This document shows positions 19,203 through 27,810 of a stretch of DNA of 64,000 nucleotides, piece by piece. Below the pieces are notes generated by a model, which ran no database searches, was not told where the DNA came from, and worked only from the letters and a program-made list of their open reading frames with translations. This DNA comes from Rhodococcus sp. IEGM 1381 (lineage in GTDB: Bacteria > Actinomycetota > Actinomycetes > Mycobacteriales > Mycobacteriaceae), in NCBI RefSeq assembly GCF_030056795.1, contig NZ_JASHKQ010000001.1, positions 1,302,001 to 1,366,000 of the forward strand. The letters are read 5' to 3'. A program made the translations under genes and the position numbers. The first letter of the stretch is position 1; each line of letters starts with the position of its first letter.

Positions 19203-19820
19203 ATGCGTACCAAACTGGTCGCTGCGCTGGCTACCGCCACCGTGAGCGCATTCCTCGTCGTCGGTTGTAGTAGCGACAGCTCGTCGGACTCGGCGACGGC
19301 GGGGAGTTCATCCTCGTCCGCCTCGTCATCAGCATCGGCGAACGCGTCGGCGGAGTTCAACGATGCCGATGTGATGTTCGCGCAGATGATGTACCCGCAT
19401 CACGAGCAGGCGGTCGAGATGGCCGCGATGGCCGAGGGCCGCACCGACAACCCCGACATCCTGACGTTGGCGTCGGCGATAGAAGCCGCGCAGCAACCGG
19501 AAATGGACCGGATGACGGCATGGCTCGCCGAATGGGGTCAGCCCGCACCCTCGTCCGACATGGGTGAGATGAGCGGAATGGACCACAGCTCGGGCATGGG
19601 CATGATGTCCCAACAGGACATGGATGCGTTGACTGCTCTGTCGGGTGCGGAGTTCGACCGTCAGTGGTTGACGATGATGATTGCCCATCACACCGGCGCG
19701 ATCGAGATGGCGAACGTCGAAATCGCGGACGGCTCAAACGCGGACGCACAGGAGATGGCCCGCACGATCGTGGCCACGCAGCAGCAGGAAGTCGACACCA
19801 TGCGGGCGTTGCTCGGCTGA
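19203..19820 (+). CDS. DUF305 lipoprotein, probable copper-associated
   Basis: A 205-aa protein. The signal peptide ends in a VVGC lipobox with C22 as the lipidated residue. A Ser-rich linker follows, then a DUF305 domain with two paired motifs, MMYPHHEQAVEMA and MMIAHHTGAIEMA. Between them lies a Met-rich run (MGEMSGMDHSSGMGMM) that could bind copper. AAGGAG precedes the ATG at 19203. DUF305 proteins often lie in copper or metal-resistance loci. A hairpin at 19839-19865 probably ends the transcript. Confidence 0.85.
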   Translation: MRTKLVAALATATVSAFLVVGCSSDSSSDSATAGSSSSSASSSASANASAEFNDADVMFAQMMYPHHEQAVEMAAMAEGRTDNPDILTLASAIEAAQQPEMDRMTAWLAEWGQPAPSSDMGEMSGMDHSSGMGMMSQQDMDALTALSGAEFDRQWLTMMIAHHTGAIEMANVEIADGSNADAQEMARTIVATQQQEVDTMRALLG

Positions 19821-19838
19821 TCTGCATCGACACCAAAG

Positions 19839-19865
19839 GCCGCACCCTCTCATCGGGGGTGCGGC
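19839..19865 (+). terminator. Hairpin terminator after the DUF305 gene
   Basis: Perfect 9-bp stem GCCGCACCC / GGGTGCGGC with a 9-nt loop, starting 18 bp after the stop codon. There is no U-tract, as is common for actinobacterial terminators. Confidence 0.6.
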
Positions 19866-19949
19866 ACTGGCGTCGCGATGGGCCTGCTCGAGTACGCTGA
19901 ACACTCGGAGAATCCTTCTCCGCAGGTCGGTCCGAGGGAGAACGTTCAG

Positions 19950-21257
19950 ATGGCACGTCCACGTGTTCTGGTGCTCGGCGGCGGGTTCGGCGGACTTCAT
20001 GCCGCGCGACGTCTGCGCAACGAGGAGGTCGATGTGACCGTGCTCGAGCGAGGTACCTCCCACGTCTTTCAGCCGTTGCTCTATCAGTGCGCCACCGGCC
20101 TGGTGTCCGAGGGCTCGATCGCCAGCCCCCTACGACACCTGCTGCGCAAACAGAAGAACGTGTATGTGGCACTGGGCGAAGCGACGTCCGTTACCGCCGT
20201 CGGCGACGGCGGAGTGGTGACGGCCAGTCGATTCGACGGGTCGACCTTCGAGCTGCCCTACGATTACCTCGTCGTCGCGGTCGGAATGCAGCAGGCCTAT
20301 CACGGCCACGACGAATACGTGCAGTGGGCGCCGGGCATGAAGACCCTCGACGACGCCCTCGCAATCAGGCGAAAGTTGATCTCCGCCTTCGAGATGGCAG
20401 AATCCCTCCCCACCGCCGAGGAGCGTCGGCCGTGGCTCACCTTCGCCGTCGCCGGGGGAGGCCCGACGGGCGTCGAACTTGCCGGCCAGATACGGGAACT
20501 CGCCACCAGAGCGTTGGCGAAGGAGTTCGATTCGATCCACCCGTCCGAAGCTCGGGTGCTCCTCTTTCACGGCGGCGACCGCGTACTCGAAACGTTCCCG
20601 GACTCGTTGACGAAGAAGGCGCAGCGCACCCTCGACACCGTCGGTGTGGAAACACATCTCGGGGTTCACGTCACTGATGTCACGGCCACCGACGTCGAAG
20701 TGACGGCCAAGGCCGAACCGAAGACGGTCACTCGCTACGACACTCACACAGTGCTGTGGACCGCAGGCGTGGAAGCTGTTCCGTTCGTGAAGCAACTCGC
20801 CGACGCGATGGGCGTGGAGCAGGACCGATCGGGACGCATCGCCGTGCAGCCCGACCTGTCGATCCCGGGACACCGGAACGTCTTCGTCGTCGGAGACATC
20901 ATGTCGCTGAACAAGCTCGCCGGAGTGGCAGAAGTCGCGATGCAGGGTGGTAAAGCTGCGGGCGCTGCGATCGCGGCCGACGTATCCGGTTCTGCGCGTT
21001 CGGATTTCAAGTACCGCGACCTCGGCACCGCGGCCTACATCGCGCGCGGACACGCGCTGGTACAGGCCGGGCCGCTGAAGATGTCGGGATTCCTGGGCTG
21101 GGTATCGTGGGGCGTCATCCACATCGCGTTCCTGGCCGGCAACCGCAATCGCGTCGGGACGCTGATCAACTGGGCCGCAACCCTGGCCACCGGAACCAGA
21201 CGCGAACGCGCCATCACCTATGGCGACCCGGCAACGGCGCGCAAGCCGTACAACTAG
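19950..21257 (+). CDS. ndh: Type II NADH dehydrogenase (NDH-2)
   Basis: A 435-aa single-subunit, non-proton-pumping NADH:menaquinone oxidoreductase. The FAD-binding VLVLGGGFGGLHAARRL is at the N-terminus, the NADH-binding FAVAGGGPTGVELAG is mid-protein, and VFVVGDIMSLN is the second FAD motif. The C-terminal 60 residues (GFLGWVSWGVIHIAFLAG) form the membrane anchor region. The ATG at 19950 has GGGAG upstream; an in-frame ATG at 19878 would add 24 residues without family features. It feeds the respiratory chain, and its place beside stress loci may reflect low-oxygen physiology. Confidence 0.92.
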   Translation: MARPRVLVLGGGFGGLHAARRLRNEEVDVTVLERGTSHVFQPLLYQCATGLVSEGSIASPLRHLLRKQKNVYVALGEATSVTAVGDGGVVTASRFDGSTFELPYDYLVVAVGMQQAYHGHDEYVQWAPGMKTLDDALAIRRKLISAFEMAESLPTAEERRPWLTFAVAGGGPTGVELAGQIRELATRALAKEFDSIHPSEARVLLFHGGDRVLETFPDSLTKKAQRTLDTVGVETHLGVHVTDVTATDVEVTAKAEPKTVTRYDTHTVLWTAGVEAVPFVKQLADAMGVEQDRSGRIAVQPDLSIPGHRNVFVVGDIMSLNKLAGVAEVAMQGGKAAGAAIAADVSGSARSDFKYRDLGTAAYIARGHALVQAGPLKMSGFLGWVSWGVIHIAFLAGNRNRVGTLINWAATLATGTRRERAITYGDPATARKPYN

Positions 21258-21336
21258 GGGGACCCCATGGTTCAGGATCGACGCCGATCGGCGGGATTCC
21301 GCGACCGGGCGACGATGCTGAACAACCAGGTGCGGG

Positions 21337-21732
21337 TCAGCCGATGCCGGGGATGAAGCCGGGGTAGACGAAGTGCCCTGGGCCGCCGCCGGGGAGCAGT
21401 TGGCCCGTCGAACCCGGGTAGTTCATGTTCAACAGAATCAGCTTGTGCGGGTTGCCATTCGAGTCGGCTTGCCAGCAAGAGCCCAGCACGCCGTGGAAAC
21501 CGGTGCAGACGATGCGAGTGCTGTTTCCGTACGGCGAAGTCAGACGGTTCTTGCTGACGAACGGATTCCAGTAGTCCGGGTCCTGAGGCGTCAGGAATCC
21601 GGTGACGTCCTGCGGAGCCGTCGGGCTCGGATACGGCGGCGGAGTGGGCCACTCGTCGGCATTGGCGGTACCCGTTCCGAGGGCGGCGGCACCGGCTACG
21701 ACAGCCGCGGTGACAGCGATACGACGAAACAT
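21337..21732 (-). CDS. Small secreted Pro/Gly-rich protein, function unknown
   Basis: A 131-aa protein with a typical signal peptide (IAVTAAVVAGAAALGTGTANA, cleavage after ANA near residue 25). The mature region has DEWPTPPPYPSPTAPQ, two Cys (VCTGFHGVLGSCW) that could form a disulfide, and a Gly/Pro-rich C-terminus. GAGGAG precedes the ATG at 21732. I do not recognise a named family; similar short secreted proteins are common in mycolate-containing actinobacteria. It is convergent with ndh and divergent from the mycolyltransferase. Confidence 0.7.
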   Translation of the reverse strand: MFRRIAVTAAVVAGAAALGTGTANADEWPTPPPYPSPTAPQDVTGFLTPQDPDYWNPFVSKNRLTSPYGNSTRIVCTGFHGVLGSCWQADSNGNPHKLILLNMNYPGSTGQLLPGGGPGHFVYPGFIPGIG

Positions 21733-22061
21733 TCGATGCACTCCTCTACGTGTTCGGCCCCCAATAGACCACAGACACCCGTCCCGTGGGAACACATCTA
21801 CATCTGACAACCATGACGGCGACGGATCGCTACGGGCCTGTGGCGGCAACGATGTGCAGGGTGGGCCTACACCGAGACCGGTCGGTGATCGTCGTCGTGG
21901 CCTGTCGTTTCGCGATTCGCATGGGCAATCCGGAGCATCACGATCGGGTGTCGGATTCTTCCGGTCCATGACTCCACGGTCGGTTGCTCGAGGTAACGTC
22001 ACCTCATCTTCGGCCGATGTAGAAACTCGACCGGTGTAACTCGACGAAAAGGTGAAACAGC
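21733..22061. other. Divergent intergenic region without a recognised gene
   Basis: This 329-bp stretch separates two divergent genes for secreted proteins and must hold both promoters. A near-palindrome GGTAACGTCACC lies close to 21992-22003, and AAAGGTGA serves as ribosome site for the GTG at 22062. No open frame with protein character was seen. Confidence 0.5.
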
Positions 22062-23114
22062 GTGCCACGATCTCGACGACACGGCTTCCGGCGAATCGGT
22101 TCGGCTACGGCCGTCGCCCTCGCAGTGGCGATTCTTCCGACCGCGCTGATGACGCCCGTCGCGTCGGCGGACGAACTTCCCGCAGCGACGACCCAGTCGA
22201 GCAACGGATCCCGCATCGAGTCGGTGAACACTCTCGACAACAAGCAGGTCCAGTTGGAGGTCTTCTCCGCGTCGATGAACCGCACCATTCCGGTCACGGT
22301 GCAGCGGCCCGCCGACGAGAGCGTGTCGCGTCCGGTGCTGTACCTGCTCAACGGTGCAGGCGGCGGCGAGGATGCCGCTTCGTGGCAGTCGCAGACCGAC
22401 GCCGAGGCCTTCTTGTCGGACAAGAACGCCTGGATCGTGACCCCGCAGAAGGGGAAGTGGGCGTACTACACCGACTGGCTGAAGGACGATCCGAAGCTCG
22501 GTAGCAACAAGTGGAGCACCTTCCTCGGCGAAGAACTGCCCCCGCTGATCGACGCGCAGTTCGACACCAACGGGCGCCAGTCGCTCGCGGCGCTGTCCAT
22601 GACCGGCACCTCCGTGCTGAACCTCGCCATCAAGTACCCGGGCAAGTTCACCGGCGTCGCGGCATACAGTGGCTGCGCACAGACCTCGGACCCGATCGGC
22701 CAGCAGTTCGTCAAGCTCGTCGTCGAGACGTACGGCGGCGGCAACGTCGAGAACATGTGGGGACCGCTCGACGGGCCCGTGTGGCGCGAGAACGACCCAC
22801 TGCTCAACGCAGAGAAGCTCCGCGGCACGCAGATCTACATGAGCACCGGTAGCGGCCTGCCTGGCATTCCGAACGACACCTACGCCAACCCGCGCTTGAA
22901 CAACGACCCGGCGACTCTCGCCAACCAGGTCATCGTCGGTGGCGGTATCGAGGTGGCCACCAACTTCTGCACGTCGAACCTGGCGAAGCGTCTGGACCAG
23001 CTCGGAATCCCGGCCACCGTCGACTTCCGTCCGGTCGGCAACCACTCCTGGGGTTACTGGCAGGACGACCTGCACAAGTCCTGGCCGTTCCTGGCGGGAT
23101 CGCTCGGTATCTGA
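22062..23114 (+). CDS. Antigen 85-type mycolyltransferase / esterase
   Basis: A 350-aa secreted alpha/beta hydrolase of the antigen 85 family. The signal peptide ends near residue 36 (VASA-DE). The family-typical QVQLEVFSASMNRTIPV and VLYLLNGAGGGEDAASW segments follow. The nucleophile is S179 (ALSMTGTS), and the C-terminal catalytic His lies in VGNHSWGYW. It should transfer mycolic acids onto trehalose or arabinogalactan at the cell envelope. AAAGGTGA precedes the GTG start. It supports placement in the mycolate-producing Mycobacteriales. A strong hairpin follows the stop. Confidence 0.9.
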   Translation: MPRSRRHGFRRIGSATAVALAVAILPTALMTPVASADELPAATTQSSNGSRIESVNTLDNKQVQLEVFSASMNRTIPVTVQRPADESVSRPVLYLLNGAGGGEDAASWQSQTDAEAFLSDKNAWIVTPQKGKWAYYTDWLKDDPKLGSNKWSTFLGEELPPLIDAQFDTNGRQSLAALSMTGTSVLNLAIKYPGKFTGVAAYSGCAQTSDPIGQQFVKLVVETYGGGNVENMWGPLDGPVWRENDPLLNAEKLRGTQIYMSTGSGLPGIPNDTYANPRLNNDPATLANQVIVGGGIEVATNFCTSNLAKRLDQLGIPATVDFRPVGNHSWGYWQDDLHKSWPFLAGSLGI

Positions 23115-23130
23115 TCTTCGCAGAGCACGA

Positions 23131-23167
23131 CATCGGCCCCTCGCACATCACGTGCGAGGGGCCGATG
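23131..23167 (+). terminator. Strong hairpin terminator after the mycolyltransferase
   Basis: Perfect 16-bp stem CATCGGCCCCTCGCAC / GTGCGAGGGGCCGATG with a 5-nt loop, followed by TTCGTTTCC. It starts 17 bp after the stop codon. Confidence 0.85.
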
Positions 23168-23218
23168 TTCGTTTCCGGGTGTGTAGATCGAAGCCGTAAT
23201 CGAACGTATGATCGAACG

Positions 23219-23515
23219 ATGGCACGGCGCGCGCAACCTCGACCGGCGTCCGCCGTGCGCCCCTTCAAGTTGCTTCGACCGCCACTGAAGGTGTGGATCG
23301 ACCTGAACATCCTCTACCCACTGCCGCCACACCACGCGTCGAAGTTCAACCCCGAAGGATTCGATGTTCGACGCGTTGTGCCGGGCGATCTGGTGGAATG
23401 GTCCATCACCGTGGACGGCGACTGGCTTGGCCGAGTCACGTACGAGCTGATGTCACGCGATCGCTGTGAAACCGTCACGCACTGGGTGCCCAGCCGGGCG
23501 CTCAAGCCGCTCTAG
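23219..23515 (+). CDS. Conserved-looking small protein, function unknown
   Basis: A 98-aa basic protein. It has an Arg-rich N-terminus, then VWIDLNILYPLPPHHASKFNPEGF and a C-terminal beta-rich part (DLVEWSITVDGDWLGRVTYELMSRDRCETVTHWVP). No motif tells the function. The ATG at 23219 was chosen as the start; longer frames would overlap the terminator at 23131-23167. A bidirectional terminator follows directly. Its well-formed codon pattern and flanking terminators support a real, monocistronic gene. Confidence 0.6.
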   Translation: MARRAQPRPASAVRPFKLLRPPLKVWIDLNILYPLPPHHASKFNPEGFDVRRVVPGDLVEWSITVDGDWLGRVTYELMSRDRCETVTHWVPSRALKPL

Positions 23516-23522
23516 AGACAAC

Positions 23523-23555
23523 AAAGCCCCGCCTCGAACGACAAGGCGGGGCTTT
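23523..23555. terminator. Bidirectional terminator
   Basis: Perfect 12-bp stem AAAGCCCCGCCT / AGGCGGGGCTTT with a 9-nt loop. It lies between the convergent ends of the 98-aa gene and the CsbD-like gene, and the A/T tracts on both sides suit termination from either direction. Confidence 0.85.
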
Positions 23556-23568
23556 CGTGTATTCACCT

Positions 23569-24147
23569 TCAGAAGCTGTGCTTGCGTGCCTTCTTGGCAA
23601 GCTTGCGGGTGGTGCGCTTCGACGGAACGAACAGGTGCGCGGCGCTGCGGCGACGGTTGCGTCGACGAATCAGTACGAACGCGACGGCACCGGCTGCGGC
23701 GGCAATGGCGGCTATGACCGGAGTGCCGACCTTCGCGGCCTGGGCCACATCGTCGCTGTCGATGTTGCGAACCGTGTTCTTGACGTCGCCGGCGACGGCG
23801 GAGGCCTTGTCGGTGACCTGGGAGGCCTTCTCCTTCACGTCGTCGACATCGACGTTCTGAACCTTGTCCTTGACGGTGTTCTTGACATCCTCTGCCACGT
23901 CAGCGGCCTTGTCTGCGACGTCGGCGGCTGCATGCTTGGCCTCCTTGGCGGCATCGGCTGCGGTGTCGGCAACGTTCTCGGCCGCGTCGGACACGGAGTC
24001 CGCAGCCTGGTGGGTGTTGGCCTTGGCCTGATCCGTTGCACCCTCGGCGCGGAGGCTGTCGTCACCGGTGGCCTCGCCGACCTTCTCCTTCGCAGTCCCG
24101 GCCAGTTCCTCTGCCTTGTGCTGAGCCTTGTCGATGAAGTCGGCCAT
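23569..24147 (-). CDS. CsbD-like stress protein with an Ala/Asp/Lys-rich repeat region and membrane tail
   Basis: A 192-aa protein. The N-terminus (FIDKAQHKAEELAGTAKEKVGEATGDDSLRAEGATDQAKAN) is CsbD-like, a family linked to general stress in Bacillus. A long amphipathic stretch of Ala-Asp-Lys 11-mer-like repeats follows (about 55-145), resembling LEA-type segments. Then comes one membrane span (VIAAIAAAAGAVAFVLIRRR) and a Lys/Arg-rich C-terminus. GAGGT precedes the ATG at 24147. A small hairpin (24176-24181 / 24187-24192) lies in the leader. A protective, membrane-tethered role is inferred. Confidence 0.8.
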   Translation of the reverse strand: MADFIDKAQHKAEELAGTAKEKVGEATGDDSLRAEGATDQAKANTHQAADSVSDAAENVADTAADAAKEAKHAAADVADKAADVAEDVKNTVKDKVQNVDVDDVKEKASQVTDKASAVAGDVKNTVRNIDSDDVAQAAKVGTPVIAAIAAAAGAVAFVLIRRRNRRRSAAHLFVPSKRTTRKLAKKARKHSF

Positions 24148-24347
24148 CGGTGCGTACCTCTTTCGTGTAGGTAATCTCCGGCAAACCCGGAGCTGGGGGC
24201 GTCGCTTACAACGCCGATAAGTATGAGTCGAAATCGACGCTCCGAAACATACGTCCGACGAGGCGTGTTTCGGGTCATTATCGGCGGGCAGGCTCGAGGC
24301 CGACTTCGTCCCCTTGACCGTGGGCATCCCAGGTAGCCGACGGGCAC

Positions 24348-24542
24348 CTATGTCTTCGATCGGAGCCTGCGCGTTCGGCGGGCAGCGCGCGCTGTTCCCG
24401 ACGCGTAGGCCGTCGAGACCGAACGTCGGTCGAAGTCCAAGCCGGAACCGCGCGATGTAAGCAAGATCAGGGCGATGACTCCTGCGGCCCCGACCACCAC
24501 GGGAGTCATCAGGTACTGATTTCGAGCGCGCTGGAGGCGCAT
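24348..24542 (-). CDS. Possible small single-span membrane protein
   Basis: A 64-codon frame that starts with ATG and encodes one hydrophobic segment (VVVGAAGVIALILLT) followed by a basic tail. There is no clear ribosome site or known family. It is listed because the segment looks like a real membrane helix and the area has no other gene, but a chance frame is about equally likely. Confidence 0.3.
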   Translation of the reverse strand: MRLQRARNQYLMTPVVVGAAGVIALILLTSRGSGLDFDRRSVSTAYASGTARAARRTRRLRSKT

Positions 24543-24633
24543 CCAATGAGCCCATGGGTCGTTCCGCAGGCTCCACTCTTGGCGGCGGTCATGAGGTTCA
24601 TGGCAGTTCCTGTCTTCGAGGTTCTATGAACGT

Positions 24634-24663
24634 TGCCATTGACATAGCCATTCGTCAATGGCA
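24634..24663. promoter_or_regulatory. Inverted-repeat operator upstream of the first monooxygenase
   Basis: TGCCATTGAC (24634-24643), a 10-bp spacer, and its exact reverse complement GTCAATGGCA (24654-24663). The right half includes GCCATTCGTCAATGG (24647-24661), which recurs with one change at 28974-28988. It is probably bound by the TetR encoded at 27117. Confidence 0.65.
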
Positions 24664-24741
24664 CATTGTGTGATGTAGGTCGCGGTCTTCTGCTCGATCG
24701 GTCGAATCGCGAAGGTGCTCGGTGAGACAGCGAGGCATGAC

Positions 24742-26277
24742 GTGACGGCAAGTCCGGGTCGATGGCCAGAGGCCGACAGTTCGGTCGAAAATTTCGAGGA
24801 CGTGCTCATCATCGGTGCCGGCATATCGGGCGTCGGCGCGGCGTATCGACTGCAGCACATGGCACCGGAGCTGAGCTATGCGATCCTCGAAGGTCGCGAG
24901 CGACCAGGCGGAACCTGGGACCTGTTCCGATACCCCGGAATACGTTCGGACAGCGACATTTTCACCTTTTCGTTCCCGCACACCCCGTGGCGGGGAGACA
25001 CGCTGCTCGCTCATGGTGAGGACATCCGTAACTACATCGTCGATACCGTCTACGGCAACGGAATCGACGAGCACACACACTTCTCGACCTCGGTCAGGGC
25101 AGCGAACTGGGATTCGTCGACGGACCTGTGGACTGTCGAGACGTTGTCGGACGGCGTTCCGAAGACTTACCGCAGCCGCTTCGTATTCCTGTGTACCGGC
25201 TATTTCGACTATTCGGGCGGGTACACCCCCGACCTTCCCGGGCTCGACGAGTTCAGCGGACAGGTGGTGCACCCGCAGCAGTGGCCCGAGGACCTCGACC
25301 ACTCCGGCAAGCGGGTCGTCGTGGTCGGGAGTGGCGCAACTGCAATCACATTGGTGCCGACGCTTGCGGCCGACGCCGCATCGGTGACGATGCTGCAGCG
25401 TTCACCGACCTACATCGCATCACTACCGATGACCGATCCGTTCACCACGATCACTCAGCGCGTACTACCGGACGCACTTGCTCACAGTGCGCTGCGATGG
25501 CGAAATGCACTGTTGATGGTCGGCTCGTATCAACTGTGCCGACGTGCACCGAAAACTGCTCGCTTGGTGTTCCGCACCATGACGAAAGCTCAACTGCCGC
25601 AGGGGTACGACGTCGACAAGCACTTCAAACCGACGTACGCCCCGTGGGATCAGCGCCTGTGCGTCGTGCCCGACGGCGATCTGTTCAAGGCCATCCGCTC
25701 CGGTCGCGCGACCGTGGTGACCGACCGAATTGCCAGGGTGACCGCCGACGGCATCCTGCTGGAATCGGGCGACGAGATCCCCGCCGACATCATTGTCACC
25801 GCAACGGGCTTGAAGCTGCAGGCATTCGGCGGCATCGAGCTCTCGCTCGACGGAAAGCGATTCGATGCGCACGACAAGTTCGTCTACAAGGGGCACATGC
25901 TCGAAGATGTGCCCAACGTCGCCTGGTGCATCGGGTACACGAATGCATCGTGGACGCTCAAGGCCGACATGACGGCCCAGGCAGTGGCAAAACTGCTTTT
26001 GTACATGCGCACTCACGGCTACACCCATGCGATTCCCGACCGGGCAGGCAAGCCCGTGGAATCTCGGCCGGTCGTCGACCTCGCATCGGGATACGTCACC
26101 CGCTCGCTCGACGAGCTACCGAAATCGGGGACCGAACGGCCCTGGTCGGTGCGCCAGAACTATATTCTCGACAGAATCGATGCGCGGTTCGACGATCTGA
26201 CCGAATCGATGACGTTCGGGCGGACCGTGCCTGCGACGGTGGCCGGCCCCGCATCGGTAGACGCTCGCACCGGGTAG
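24742..26277 (+). CDS. MymA/EthA-type FAD-dependent Baeyer-Villiger monooxygenase
   Basis: A 511-aa flavoprotein. Features are the FAD motif LIIGAGISGVGAA, the GGTWDLFRYPGIRSDSD segment typical of MymA/EthA, the Baeyer-Villiger signature FSGQVVHPQQWP, and the NADPH motif VVVGSGATAITLVP. Family members oxidise ketones to esters, and thioamides or thioethers. The GTG at 24742 has CGAGG upstream; a GTG at 24715 is also in frame. It heads a likely operon with an alpha/beta hydrolase (21 bp away) and a TetR gene, resembling the mymA/lipR/sadH group of M. tuberculosis. Confidence 0.88.
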   Translation: MTASPGRWPEADSSVENFEDVLIIGAGISGVGAAYRLQHMAPELSYAILEGRERPGGTWDLFRYPGIRSDSDIFTFSFPHTPWRGDTLLAHGEDIRNYIVDTVYGNGIDEHTHFSTSVRAANWDSSTDLWTVETLSDGVPKTYRSRFVFLCTGYFDYSGGYTPDLPGLDEFSGQVVHPQQWPEDLDHSGKRVVVVGSGATAITLVPTLAADAASVTMLQRSPTYIASLPMTDPFTTITQRVLPDALAHSALRWRNALLMVGSYQLCRRAPKTARLVFRTMTKAQLPQGYDVDKHFKPTYAPWDQRLCVVPDGDLFKAIRSGRATVVTDRIARVTADGILLESGDEIPADIIVTATGLKLQAFGGIELSLDGKRFDAHDKFVYKGHMLEDVPNVAWCIGYTNASWTLKADMTAQAVAKLLLYMRTHGYTHAIPDRAGKPVESRPVVDLASGYVTRSLDELPKSGTERPWSVRQNYILDRIDARFDDLTESMTFGRTVPATVAGPASVDARTG

Positions 26278-26298
26278 ACGAGAAGAGATTGGATCGCA

Positions 26299-27120
26299 AT
26301 GACTTTCGAGATCGACGGTCCCGCGCTGGCGCACACCATCCGCGGTGAGGGACCGACTCTGGTGCTGATCCACGGCATAGTTCACCGGCAACACGCGTGG
26401 GACAGTGTCATCGAGACACTGGCGCGGCACCGGCGAGTGGTGACGGTGGATCTGCCCGGCCACGGCGATTCACCGGAACTGCCCACCGAAGCATTCGATC
26501 TCGGTCCCTGGATCGTGGCCGAACTGGAGCGCTTTCTCGAGCATGTTGCCGTTGACGGCGAGAAGCCGCACGTGGCCGGGAATTCGCTGGGCGGATACTT
26601 CGCACTCGAACTCGCTGCCCGCGGGTCGGTCGCCTCGGCCACCGCACTCTCGCCGGCCGGCTTCTTCCGCGGCCACTGGGATCAGACGCGGGCGCTGCTG
26701 GTGTTTCGTTTGCTGCGGGCCTTGTCGCGAGTCATCAGCCCGATCGCGCCCGCAATCATGCGTTCGGTCCTCGGACGCACTGTCGCCAACGGCGTGTTCT
26801 ACGCCAAGCCGTGGCGAGTTCCCGCGGAGACGGCCACGATCGACGCACTCAGCATCACCACCAACCGCGCGATCGACGCAGCCGGAAATGCAGTGCCGCG
26901 CTTCAGCATTCCGGTCGACAAGACGGTTCCCGTCACCGTCGCGTGGGGCCGTCGCGACTTGGTTCTTCCGGTGTATCAGGCACCGCTGGTGCGTCGAACC
27001 TTTCCGCAGGCCGAAGTGACGACGTACCCGGGGCTCGGGCACGTCCCGATGTCGGACGATCCCGAGCTGGTGGCGTCGATTCTGCTGAGGGGATCACGAG
27101 CGGTATCTCAGTCGGCATGA
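26299..27120 (+). CDS. Alpha/beta hydrolase (esterase/lipase-like)
   Basis: A 273-aa alpha/beta-hydrolase. The oxyanion motif is LVLIHGIVHRQHAWD, the nucleophile elbow is GNSLGG, and the C-terminal catalytic His is in GLGHVPMSDDPE. It follows the Baeyer-Villiger monooxygenase by 21 bp and overlaps the TetR gene by 4 bp, so it may cleave the ester or lactone that the monooxygenase makes. Substrate identity cannot be read from the sequence. Confidence 0.85.
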   Translation: MTFEIDGPALAHTIRGEGPTLVLIHGIVHRQHAWDSVIETLARHRRVVTVDLPGHGDSPELPTEAFDLGPWIVAELERFLEHVAVDGEKPHVAGNSLGGYFALELAARGSVASATALSPAGFFRGHWDQTRALLVFRLLRALSRVISPIAPAIMRSVLGRTVANGVFYAKPWRVPAETATIDALSITTNRAIDAAGNAVPRFSIPVDKTVPVTVAWGRRDLVLPVYQAPLVRRTFPQAEVTTYPGLGHVPMSDDPELVASILLRGSRAVSQSA

Positions 27121-27794
27121 GCGTGGCGGTCAAGGTCGACGGGCGAAGCGACCGGTGGCGCGATCACAGAATCACCCGGCGACGTGAACTGCTCGATCGC
27201 ACACTGGCAGCGATTCGTGAGCACGGACACGACGTGGGTATGGATGCCATCGCCGCAGCGAATGGCGTCTCGAAAACCGTTCTGTACAAACACTTCGCGG
27301 ACAAGAAGGGTCTCGCCGACGCTGCGATGGCTCGATACGTCGAGACTGCACTGGTGCCGCGGATTCAGGACGCGATCTCCGAGGACCTCGACGAGTACCA
27401 GCTCACCCGGGCGGTGATCTGTGCCTATGTCACGACGGTCGCCACCGATCCCGACATCTACATCTACGTCCACGCCAACAATGCCGTCAGTGGCAATCAG
27501 GACATCATCACTGCGGCGGAGGGGCTGATCGCAGACTTGCTGGCCACCGTTATCGCCGACAGATTTCGAGAACGGCAGTTCTCGACGGCCGGCTCGATGC
27601 CCATCGCTTTCGCCATGATCGGCGCGGTCCGGTTGGCGTCACACTGGTGGATCTTCGATCGAACCATGGCGGCCGACGAACTCGTCGACTACCTCACCAT
27701 GATGGTCTGGGGCGGAATCGCAGGAATAGCGCGCGCTGCGGGATCGGTCGCGACCTTCACCTCGGAGACTCACTCGTTGACGCTCGAGGGCTGA
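27117..27794 (+). CDS. TetR-family regulator of the monooxygenase cluster
   Basis: A 225-aa TetR regulator. The HTH spans about residues 25-70 (ELLDRTLAAIREHGHDVGMDAIAAANGVSKTVLYKHFADKKGL), with a helical ligand domain after it. The ATG overlaps the hydrolase stop (ATGA). Being the last gene of the operon it is probably autoregulated through the repeat at 24634-24663; the related site at 28974-28988 would let it control the divergent reductase and esterase units too. The inducer may be a lipid or ketone. Confidence 0.83.
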   Translation: MSVAVKVDGRSDRWRDHRITRRRELLDRTLAAIREHGHDVGMDAIAAANGVSKTVLYKHFADKKGLADAAMARYVETALVPRIQDAISEDLDEYQLTRAVICAYVTTVATDPDIYIYVHANNAVSGNQDIITAAEGLIADLLATVIADRFRERQFSTAGSMPIAFAMIGAVRLASHWWIFDRTMAADELVDYLTMMVWGGIAGIARAAGSVATFTSETHSLTLEG

Positions 27795-27810
27795 GCGCCC
27801 TCCTCCGGCA

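Larger units (their letters stand above)
24148..24741. other. 594-bp divergent region: promoters, an operator and one possible small gene
   Basis: The part next to 24147 is the CsbD-like promoter, with an 8-bp inverted pair GCCGATAA (24213-24220) and TTATCGGC (24278-24285). A possible 64-codon membrane-protein gene lies at 24348-24542 (minus). The part next to the monooxygenase holds the perfect repeat at 24634-24663. Nothing else coding was recognised. Confidence 0.5.
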
